A stretch of 10,762 nt of DNA, from positions 1 through 10,762 of the forward strand of contig JAXHVL010000024.1 in assembly GCA_034189225.1 (NCBI GenBank), read 5' to 3'. Below, piece by piece: positions 1 through 6,136 of the stretch. Positions within the stretch are counted from its first letter, which is position 1. Each line of letters begins with the position of its first letter. The stretch is from JAXHTY01 sp034189225 (GTDB lineage: Bacteria > Desulfobacterota > Desulfobacteria > Desulfobacterales > Desulfosudaceae). A model generated the notes under the pieces. It did no database searches and was not told the origin of the DNA. It worked only from the letters and a program-made list of their open reading frames with translations. The translations under genes and the position numbers were made by a program.

Positions 1-47
1 AGCCTAACCAACCTCGGTAACATTTATACTGTATTTTATGATAAGTA

Positions 48-59
48 TTGTAATTACAA
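48..59. promoter_or_regulatory. Perfect 12-bp palindrome, possible operator
   Basis: TTGTAATTACAA reads the same on both strands and sits in an AT-rich stretch about 160 bp upstream of the ferredoxin-nitroreductase gene. A short symmetrical site of this kind would suit a dimeric regulator of the MarR, TetR or Rex type, but it matches no consensus I can name with confidence, and no regulator gene is in the window. TATACT- and TATGAT-like hexamers lie just to its left (about 20-42), so it could overlap a promoter. AT-rich palindromes also arise by chance. Confidence 0.3.
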
Positions 60-217
60 GTATTTATAAACGAGAAGCAAAATAACCCAGGAAGTGGGTC
101 AGCGAAATGGATACCCCCTTTATTTAATTATATTGACAGGGGTCTCGGGGTATGAAAAAAATGGGGGGTTTCAAGGCAGTCATGATGATATAAACCATTC
201 AGCTGAACGTGGATTCT

Positions 218-1087
218 ATGGAGATTTATCGCGACGAGGAAAAATGCAATAATTGCATGCGGTGTGTTGAGGACTGCGTGGCCGGGGTGTGGCGTAATGT
301 GGATGGTACGCCGGTAGCGCTTCATCCTGAGCTTTGCAATCTTTGCAGCCACTGCATCGCTGTTTGCCGGGAACATGCAATTATTCATACCGGCATGGCC
401 GATAAAGGGGAGGTGGCGCCGGTTGATGAGGATATGCTGAAGCCTGATGTTTATGCGGAAATCGTTAAGACCCGCCGAAGCATCCGCCGGTACCGGAAGA
501 AAGCCGTTGACCGGGAGACCATTGAAGCCGTGCTGGATCTTGCCCGCTTTTCTCCCACCGCCAGTAATTCCCAGCATGTGGACTATATCGTGGTTACGGA
601 TAAAAAGCGATTGCAAGCCGCTTCCGCCCGTGTTTTTTCCTGGGGGGTCCGGCTTTACAGGTGGTCCGCCAGCGCGCCGGGAAAAGTGGTGTTCAGGCTT
701 TTGGGCCATACCAGCGTGGTCGGCAAGCTGAACCGCTACCTGGGCGGGATGGGTCATTATATTGAACAGACAAAGGCCGGCCGGGATTATATTCTTCACA
801 ATGCGCCGGTGCTGATTCTCGTCTGCGCGCCCACGGGCGCAGCCTTTGCCGCTGAAAACACCAACATCGCCTCCACCAACATCATGAACCATGCCCATTC
901 GCTGGGACTTGGCACCTGTTATATCGGATTCCTCACCCTGATGCTGAAACGAAGCCGGAAATTGCGGAGGCTGCTCCAGGTCTCTGAATGCCGAACGGTG
1001 TATGCAAGCATTGTCATGGGATATCCGGTTTATGCCCATGCCCGAACCGTTCACCGAAAATCTCCTTGCGTCACGTGGGTTGAGTGA
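218..1087 (+). CDS. Ferredoxin-nitroreductase fusion protein (2x[4Fe-4S] + FMN domain)
   Basis: Predicted soluble flavoprotein of 289 residues. The N-terminal region (about 1-55) has two ferredoxin-type cluster motifs, C10-x2-C13-x2-C16-x3-C20 and C40-x2-C43-x2-C46-x3-C50, enough to bind two [4Fe-4S] clusters. From about residue 80 it is a nitroreductase-family FMN domain: RRSIRRY (86-92) is the usual phosphate-binding start, SPTASNSQHVDY (112-123) the loop that normally packs on the flavin, and the C-terminal part has the SLGLGTCYIG segment. In this family electrons are thought to pass from the clusters to FMN and on to an organic substrate; the true substrate is unknown, and nitro-reduction is only the family name. 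The start is uncertain. ATG 218 and GTG 209 are in frame, neither has a good Shine-Dalgarno, and an in-frame TAA lies at 191-193. coaBC follows 45 bp downstream on the same strand and may be co-transcribed. Confidence 0.85.
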   Translation: MEIYRDEEKCNNCMRCVEDCVAGVWRNVDGTPVALHPELCNLCSHCIAVCREHAIIHTGMADKGEVAPVDEDMLKPDVYAEIVKTRRSIRRYRKKAVDRETIEAVLDLARFSPTASNSQHVDYIVVTDKKRLQAASARVFSWGVRLYRWSASAPGKVVFRLLGHTSVVGKLNRYLGGMGHYIEQTKAGRDYILHNAPVLILVCAPTGAAFAAENTNIASTNIMNHAHSLGLGTCYIGFLTLMLKRSRKLRRLLQVSECRTVYASIVMGYPVYAHARTVHRKSPCVTWVE

Positions 1088-1132
1088 GATATCCTGTAAA
1101 GAATATCTTGTCAATTACTTGGAGCATCACCC

Positions 1133-2329
1133 ATGGATCTGACCGATAAAAACATTGTGCTGGGGGTGTGCGGCGGGATTGCCGCTTACAAAAGCGTTGA
1201 GCTGCTGCGTGCGCTGGTGAAGCAGGGGGCGAGAGTCCGGGTGATCATGACCCGAAGTGCCTGCGAATTCGTGGGGCCGCTCACTTTCCAGTCCCTGTCC
1301 GGAAACCCGGTCTGTGTGTCCCTGTTCGAGGATAATGACGATGCGGCCATTCGGCACATCGACTGGGCCAGGGAAGCCGATGCGGTGATCGTCGCGCCGG
1401 CCACGGCCAATATACTGGGAAAGATGGCCTGTGGTCTCGCGGATGACGCGCTTTCCACCTTTATGCTGGCCGTTACCGCGCCCCGGCTCGTCTGCCCTTC
1501 CATGAATACCCATATGTATGAAAACCGGGCGGTGCAGCGCAATATCGACATCCTGGAAGCAGAGGGATTTACGGTGATCGAGCCGGGTACAGGGGAGCTG
1601 GCCTGCGGCACCACTGGTGCCGGCCGCATGCCCGATCCGGAGATTATCGTGGACCGGCTTCTGTGCATGCTGACGCCCAAGGACCTTGCCGGCAGAAAAG
1701 TGCTGGTCACAGCCGGCCCAACCCGGGAACCCATTGATCCCGTGCGGTATATCAGCAATTCATCCTCCGGCAAGATGGGCTATGCCATCGCCAGGGCGGC
1801 CGAATACCGGGGCGCCGCGGTAACACTGGTCACGGGGCCGGTATCCATCGCCCCGCCCGTGAATGTTGACATCGTCCGGGTGGAGACGGCGGCGGATATG
1901 GCCTCGACTGTGCTTGACCGCATGGATGACAGCGATATCATCTTCAAGGTGGCGGCGGTGGGCGACTACCGGGCCGCCGATACAGCGGCCCACAAGATCA
2001 AAAAAACGGGCGGAAGCGAATGTGTGCTGCACCTGGCCGAGAACATGGATATTCTGAAAGCCATCGGTGAACGCAAGACAAATCAGGTGGTGGTGGGGTT
2101 TGCCGCCGAAACACAGGATCTTGCCGCCAATGCCCAGAAGAAGCTTGCCGCCAAAAACACGGATATGATCGCGGCCAACCTGATCAGCGAAACCGCATCC
2201 CCGTTTAATGCAGAGACCAACAAGGTTCACCTTTTCTACAAAAACGGCAAAGAAGAGCAGCTGCCCGAAACGGACAAGCTGGCGCTGTCCCACGTCCTAC
2301 TTGATCGGGTTCTGGGGCTGATGGGGTGA
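1133..2329 (+). CDS. coaBC: Bifunctional phosphopantothenoylcysteine decarboxylase / phosphopantothenate-cysteine ligase
   Basis: This cytosolic enzyme (398 aa, normal length) joins 4'-phosphopantothenate to cysteine using CTP, then decarboxylates the product to 4'-phosphopantetheine for coenzyme A. The N-terminal CoaC flavoprotein domain (about 1-180) shows GVCGGIAAYK (11-20), active-site H75 in RHIDW, the FMN-binding APATAN motif (88-93), PSMNTHMYE (122-130, N125) for substrate binding, and catalytic C158 in GELACGTTGAGRM. The C-terminal CoaB domain (about 187-398) has VTAGPTREPIDPVRYISN (192-209), SSGKMG (211-216), and the KIKK segment with K288. H75, N125 and C158 match the E. coli Dfp numbering as I recall it. 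One small oddity is AAVGDYR (274-280), where AAVAD is usual. GGAG at 1121-1124, 8 nt before the ATG, supports the start. The gene ends 2 bp from the stop codon of convergent glnS. Confidence 0.97.
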   Translation: MDLTDKNIVLGVCGGIAAYKSVELLRALVKQGARVRVIMTRSACEFVGPLTFQSLSGNPVCVSLFEDNDDAAIRHIDWAREADAVIVAPATANILGKMACGLADDALSTFMLAVTAPRLVCPSMNTHMYENRAVQRNIDILEAEGFTVIEPGTGELACGTTGAGRMPDPEIIVDRLLCMLTPKDLAGRKVLVTAGPTREPIDPVRYISNSSSGKMGYAIARAAEYRGAAVTLVTGPVSIAPPVNVDIVRVETAADMASTVLDRMDDSDIIFKVAAVGDYRAADTAAHKIKKTGGSECVLHLAENMDILKAIGERKTNQVVVGFAAETQDLAANAQKKLAAKNTDMIAANLISETASPFNAETNKVHLFYKNGKEEQLPETDKLALSHVLLDRVLGLMG

Positions 2330-2331
2330 GA

Positions 2332-4029
2332 TTATTTCTTTTGCTGCTTTTTCTGTATTTTCCCCCAGGTGTCCCGCAGGGTGACGGTGCGGTTGAAGAC
2401 CGGGCGACCGGGGCTTGAATCGCCCGTGTCCGTGCAGAAATAGCCCAGGCGTTCGAATTGATACCGTTCGCCGGGTCGAGCCTGGGCCAGAGAAGGTTCG
2501 CCATAGCAGGGGGAGAGCGTTTTCAGACTGTCGGGGTTGATGGCGGCGGTGAAATCTTCACCCTCGGCTGTGTCTGCGGGGTTTTCCATCAGAAAAAGGC
2601 GGTCGTACAGCCGAACTTCGGTTTCAAGGGCATGGGTTGCGGACACCCAGTGAAGGGTGGCCTTGACCTTCCGGCCATCTGGTGCGTCCCCGCCTTTTGT
2701 GGCCGGGTCATAGGTGCAGCGCAGTTCAATAATATTACCGGATTCGTCCTTGATGGCCGCTTCGCACCTGATAAAATAGGCATAGCGCAACCGCACTTCA
2801 CGGCCCGGCGACAGCCGGAAGAATTTTTTCGGCGGATCTTCCATGAAATCGTCGGCTTCGATATACAGTTCCTTTGAAAAGGGGACAGGCCGTGTGCCGG
2901 CGTCCGGGTCTTCAGGATTGTTCACGGCTTCCAGCTCTTCTGTCTGGTCTTCCGGATAGTTTGTGATGACCACCTTCAAGGGTCGAAGAACGGCCATCCG
3001 TCGCTGGGCCTCTTTGTTCAGGACATCCCGGATCGTGTATTCAAGCAGGGCCAGGTCCACCATGCTGTCTTTTTTGGCCACGCCGATTCTGTCACAGAAC
3101 TCCCGGATGGCTCGGGGCGGGACGCCGCGCCGTCTGAGACCGGCAATGGTGGGCATTCTCGGGTCGTCCCAGCCGGCTACGTATCCTTCTTCCACGAGCC
3201 GTATCAGTTTGCGTTTGCTCAGAACAGTATATCCCAGGTTCAGCCGGGCGAATTCGATCTGCTTGGGCCGGGGGGGCGTGATCAGCTGTTCCACGAACCA
3301 GTCATACAGCGGTCGGTTGTTGGCGAATTCAAGGGTGCACAGGGAGTGGGTGATGTTTTCTATGGCATCGGAAAGACAATGGGCGAAATCATACATGGGA
3401 TAGATGCACCATTGATCCCCGGTTCGGTGGTGGTGCTGGCGCCGTATCCGATAGATCGCCGGGTCGCGGAGGCAGAGATTGGGGGAAGCAATGTCGATCC
3501 TGGCCCGGAGCACATAGGCCCCCTCTTCAAATTCACCGGCGCGCATGCGTTCGAACAGATCGAGGTTTTCGTCCACGGGACGCTCGCGGTAAGGGCTTTC
3601 TTTGCCCGGCTCCGTCAGGGTACCGCGGGTCTCACGGATTTCCTCCTGGCTGAGGCGGCACACATAGGCCTTACCGTTCTTGATAAGCTGAACAGCAAAC
3701 CGGTAGAGCTGCTCAAAGTAATCGGAAGTGTAAAAAACCCGGTCTTCCGGGTCAAACCCCAGCCATTGCACATCCGCCTTTATAGCATCCACATATTCGA
3801 CGGTTTCCTTCAGCGGGTTGGTGTCATCAAACCGCAGGTTGCAGTCGCTGTTTTCGTATTCCGCGGCAATCCCGAAGTTCAGGCAGATGGATTTGGCGTG
3901 GCCGATATGGAGGTATCCATTGGGCTCAGGCGGGAATCGCGTCATCAAGCCGTCAGGGTATTTGCCCGCGGCCAGATCCTCTGCAATAATTTTTCTGATA
4001 AAATCAGTATCCCTGGTATCGTTCGTCAT
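2332..4029 (-). CDS. glnS: Glutaminyl-tRNA synthetase
   Basis: Class I aminoacyl-tRNA synthetase (565 aa; the E. coli enzyme is about 554) that charges tRNA-Gln with glutamine in the cytosol. RFPPEPNGYLHIGHAKS (31-47) carries the HIGH signature at 41-44, and VLSKRKL (269-275) is the KMSKS-type loop in its GlnRS form. LRFDDTNP (65-72) and PMYDFAHCLSDAIENITHS (211-229) are the conserved core of the GlnRS/GluRS catalytic domain, and the PPEPNG spelling marks GlnRS rather than bacterial GluRS. The C-terminal half (about 340-555) is the beta-barrel anticodon-binding region. GGGAG lies 9 nt before the ATG. The gene sits 39 bp downstream of the larE-like gene on the same strand, so the two are probably co-transcribed. 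Many bacteria lack GlnRS and make Gln-tRNA by amidation, so its presence here is informative about tRNA charging. A lysine/glutamine-rich tail (KKQQKK) ends the protein. Confidence 0.97.
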   Translation of the reverse strand: MTNDTRDTDFIRKIIAEDLAAGKYPDGLMTRFPPEPNGYLHIGHAKSICLNFGIAAEYENSDCNLRFDDTNPLKETVEYVDAIKADVQWLGFDPEDRVFYTSDYFEQLYRFAVQLIKNGKAYVCRLSQEEIRETRGTLTEPGKESPYRERPVDENLDLFERMRAGEFEEGAYVLRARIDIASPNLCLRDPAIYRIRRQHHHRTGDQWCIYPMYDFAHCLSDAIENITHSLCTLEFANNRPLYDWFVEQLITPPRPKQIEFARLNLGYTVLSKRKLIRLVEEGYVAGWDDPRMPTIAGLRRRGVPPRAIREFCDRIGVAKKDSMVDLALLEYTIRDVLNKEAQRRMAVLRPLKVVITNYPEDQTEELEAVNNPEDPDAGTRPVPFSKELYIEADDFMEDPPKKFFRLSPGREVRLRYAYFIRCEAAIKDESGNIIELRCTYDPATKGGDAPDGRKVKATLHWVSATHALETEVRLYDRLFLMENPADTAEGEDFTAAINPDSLKTLSPCYGEPSLAQARPGERYQFERLGYFCTDTGDSSPGRPVFNRTVTLRDTWGKIQKKQQKK

Positions 4030-4068
4030 TTCACGTTACTCCCGGTGTTTAGATTTTTCTGAAACGTC

Positions 4069-4848
4069 TCAGCTTTCGCCATACCCGGTCAGATCGGCAC
4101 TTACACGGGTAAATCCGATTTTCAGCAGCGCCGCCCCGACGGACTGGCGGGTGCCGGGCGTCATCAGTGCTTCAATGTCGTCGGAGGGCACTTCAATACG
4201 GGCCGTCGTGCCGTGAAGCCTCACCCGGCATTGCCGGAACCCGTGGCCGGATAAAACCGTCTCCGCCTGCTCGATCATTGCCAGTCGTTGCCGGGTGATC
4301 GGGGTGCCGGTGGGGATGCGGGTGGCCAGGCAGGTTCCCGATGGCTTGTCCCATGTAAAGAGTCCCATGGTTTTGGAGAGTGCACGGATCTCCGCCTTAG
4401 TCAGTCCGGCATCCGCCAGCGGTGAAACAATCCCCAGTTCCCGGCCGGCCGCGATACCGGGGCGGAACTCATCCAGGTCATCAAGGCATAACCCGTCGGC
4501 CACGTAATCAATGCCCCTTTCCCCGGCTTTGTTAAGAAATTCTTTCCATAACAGCCTCTTGCAGATATAGCAACGGTTTTTCGTGTTCAGCACGAACCCG
4601 GGAGCCTCCAGAGGCCCGGTGTCGACGGCAACATGGGGAACCGACAGGGATGCCGCGATTGATTCCGCATCGGCAAGATCCCGGCGGGCATGCAGCGGCG
4701 ATACAGATGTCATGGCGATTACCTGATCTCCAAGAATCTGTTTTGCCATGGCCAGCAGAAACGCGCTGTCCACACCGCCGGAAAGGGCCACTGCCAGCGG
4801 GGCATGACTCTCCAATATGGCGACGAGTTTTATCTTCCCGGATTTCAT
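4069..4848 (-). CDS. larE: LarE-like ATP-dependent sulfur transferase (PP-loop family)
   Basis: Protein of 259 aa with an N-terminal PP-loop ATP pyrophosphatase motif, ALSGGVDSAFL (21-31), which adenylates a substrate carboxylate. Its other landmarks are TKNRCYICKRLLW (89-101), DGLCLDDLDEFRPG (118-131), and WDKPSGTCLATRIPTG (166-181), the LarE signature. LarE makes the thiocarboxylates of the nickel-pincer nucleotide cofactor of lactate racemase and related enzymes, working between LarB and LarC. C173 aligns, from memory, with the sacrificial cysteine of the Lactobacillus enzyme. C93 and C96 add a CxxC, giving the three-cysteine set seen in [4Fe-4S]-type LarE, in which sulfur may come from a cluster-bound sulfide. 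No larA, larB or larC is in the window, so the partner and final product are unknown. The Shine-Dalgarno is weak, but the start is positioned as usual ahead of the PP-loop. Some relatives are annotated only as ExsB/TIGR00268-type proteins. Confidence 0.85.
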   Translation of the reverse strand: MKSGKIKLVAILESHAPLAVALSGGVDSAFLLAMAKQILGDQVIAMTSVSPLHARRDLADAESIAASLSVPHVAVDTGPLEAPGFVLNTKNRCYICKRLLWKEFLNKAGERGIDYVADGLCLDDLDEFRPGIAAGRELGIVSPLADAGLTKAEIRALSKTMGLFTWDKPSGTCLATRIPTGTPITRQRLAMIEQAETVLSGHGFRQCRVRLHGTTARIEVPSDDIEALMTPGTRQSVGAALLKIGFTRVSADLTGYGES

Positions 4849-4867
4849 GGATGTATTGAAAAATGCC

Positions 4868-4895
4868 TTTACAATCTGTTCTTTTTTTATAAAAT
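4868..4895 (+). promoter_or_regulatory. Candidate sigma-70 promoter for the membrane-protein gene
   Basis: TTTACA at 4868-4873 and TAAAAT at 4890-4895 are separated by 16 bp, which would start transcription near 4902 toward the gene at 4991. Each box differs from consensus at one position. It overlaps almost completely with the opposing promoter at 4886-4914. It is predicted by eye only. Confidence 0.4.
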
Positions 4896-4914
4896 AGTGC
4901 TTTGCGCGTGTAAA
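4886..4914 (-). promoter_or_regulatory. Candidate sigma-70 promoter for larE-glnS
   Basis: Read on the minus strand, TTTACA (4914-4909) and TATAAA (4891-4886) are separated by 17 bp, each one mismatch from consensus. Transcription would begin near 4879, about 30 nt before the larE-like ATG. The -10 box shares bases with the -10 box of the plus-strand promoter, so polymerase could occupy only one of the two at a time. Confidence 0.45.
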
Positions 4915-4990
4915 GGGGGGCTTATGCTGGCCCTCTGGTGTTCCAGATAATACATGAATTGCAAGGCATTTTCAAAGGAGTTTAAACGAT

Positions 4991-6049
4991 ATGGGTAAAA
5001 AAAGTCTGTTCCAGCCGATGTCTGACGCGGCATCTGATGCGGATCAAAAAGCGCCAAAAGGCGAGAATGAAAACGGTGACGAGAAACAGCCCGACATTGA
5101 AAAAGAAAAAGCTGCTGCTGCGCCACAGGAAGATACAGCGCCGGTGAAAACATCGACAGAGGCGGGAAAGGTGGAAGAAACCCCGGCGGAACCGCCGGAA
5201 GAAACCCCGGCCGAAGCGGCAAATGAGGCGGAAAAGTCGGAAGAAACGCCCGCCCTTACGGAATCGTCGGCAGAAGCGGCCGCGCCGGAACAGGCAACAT
5301 CAGCCGCTCCCAAAGCGTCGGAAACCCCGGCCCCTCAAGCTGCCGTTACATCCCCTCAAAAAACGAACCCGGCAATGGGGTCAGCAACGCCGCCTCCCCC
5401 GCCCCCGGAGGACAACCGGCGGTTTGATTCCGGATCGGGGGATGAGGGCATGAAACGGTTTATCGGAATCGCCGCGGCGTGCCTGGGGTTTGTCATTCTC
5501 CTGGTGATTATCGCCAGTGCCATGAATTCGGGCCGTTATTACATCAAGGAGACAAAGGGGGCCGTGAAAATTTTGAAGGGCAATTTTACCCCCGTCGGAA
5601 AGGACCGGGTCACGATCCTTCATGGGACCCACTGGGAAGGGGAAAAGAAAGATGCCTATACCAAGGCCGAGGTATACGATTTTGCCGCCCGGTTTTATAT
5701 TGAGAGGGCGTTGTTGATTTTAAATGAAACGGGCATGCAGGACCTTTCGCAGATTTATGATTATCTGGAAGAGGCCCGGGAGATATCGGCAGCATATGAC
5801 AATCGGCAGCAGGTCGATACTCTTGCTCAGGTCAACAAGTACCTGGATCAGGCCGCCGTTCTTTATGCCAGCGGGGAAGAAGCCGCTCAGCAGATCAAGG
5901 AGAAACGGCTGGCCGCGGCAAAGCATGCCCTGACCGGATTGCTGGTGGAAGAAGAAACCGCGGCTGAAGAAGGCGCAGCGGATAAACAGGAGGCGTCACC
6001 GGCCGAAGAGGCGGGGCAAGCGCATGAGGAAACGGCAGCCGGTCATTGA
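4991..6049 (+). CDS. Pro/Glu/Ala-rich single-pass membrane protein of unknown function
   Basis: I do not recognise this 352-aa protein. Residues 1-155 are disordered and rich in Glu, Ala, Pro, Thr and Lys, with repeated EETPA/EETPAE words (62-87) and a run of six prolines (134-139). One transmembrane segment follows, about 157-178 (FIGIAAACLGFVILLVIIAS), preceded by MKR, which suggests a cytoplasmic N-terminus and an extracytoplasmic C-terminus. The outer part begins with a short beta-rich stretch (about 183-210: RYYIKETKGAVKIL, then TPVGKDRVTIL) and continues as an amphipathic helical region (about 222-315) with many Ala, Glu and Gln, possibly coiled coil. It ends in an acidic Ala/Glu tail. 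There is no signal peptidase site, lipobox or catalytic motif that I can see. The start is well supported by AAAGGAG, with GGAG at 4977-4980, 10 nt before the ATG. The gene is divergent from the larE-like gene and stands alone on its strand. A scaffold or cell-envelope anchoring role is possible but is only a guess from architecture. Confidence 0.85.
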   Translation: MGKKSLFQPMSDAASDADQKAPKGENENGDEKQPDIEKEKAAAAPQEDTAPVKTSTEAGKVEETPAEPPEETPAEAANEAEKSEETPALTESSAEAAAPEQATSAAPKASETPAPQAAVTSPQKTNPAMGSATPPPPPPEDNRRFDSGSGDEGMKRFIGIAAACLGFVILLVIIASAMNSGRYYIKETKGAVKILKGNFTPVGKDRVTILHGTHWEGEKKDAYTKAEVYDFAARFYIERALLILNETGMQDLSQIYDYLEEAREISAAYDNRQQVDTLAQVNKYLDQAAVLYASGEEAAQQIKEKRLAAAKHALTGLLVEEETAAEEGAADKQEASPAEEAGQAHEETAAGH

Positions 6050-6136
6050 TTGGCGATATCTGAGAAGGGGAATGGCTGTGCCGTAAAGTTTTAAGCACAA
6101 AATTCGAATTTTCCCGGTCCCTCCGGGGGCGGATGG
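6050..6136. terminator. Convergent junction with weak hairpins, possible termination region
   Basis: Two genes converge on this 87-bp gap. It contains a perfect 14-bp palindrome, AAAATTCGAATTTT (6099-6112), followed directly by a GC hairpin, CCCGG-5 nt-CCGGG (6113-6127). On the minus strand the GC stem is followed by A/T-rich sequence, but the T run comes only after AAAATTCG, so it is not a textbook intrinsic terminator in either direction. Termination here is inferred mainly from the gene layout. Confidence 0.3.

Larger units (their letters stand above)
4856..4975. repeat. Inverted repeat enclosing the divergent promoter region
   Basis: The left arm (4856-4875) and right arm (4958-4975) are inverted copies of one 18-20 nt word, differing by small one-base gaps and one substitution. 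The core is TTGAAAAATGCCTT on the left against TTGAAAATGCCTT in the complement of the right arm. They flank 82 nt containing both candidate promoters. Consequently, on its own coding strand, each divergent gene has the word AAGGCATTTT shortly before its start codon. The pair could be a two-site operator, matching leader elements, or the ends of a small degraded mobile element. I see no target-site duplication. Confidence 0.6.

Noticed and set aside
85..99. ACCCA-GGAAG-TGGGT mini hairpin as a terminator
   Set aside because: It has only 5 pairs and no following T run.
133..161. TTGACA as a -35 box for the ferredoxin-nitroreductase gene
   Set aside because: No acceptable -10 lies 16-18 bp downstream; the sequence there is a run of A.
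128..1114. Long minus-strand open frame of 328 codons opposite the ferredoxin-nitroreductase gene
   Set aside because: It mirrors a clearly conserved plus-strand gene, has no recognisable domain, and is a by-product of high-GC codon use.
5381..5420. Possible frameshift in the C-rich run encoding the hexaproline stretch
   Set aside because: The frame stays open through the membrane segment to a sensible stop, so there is no sign of a break.
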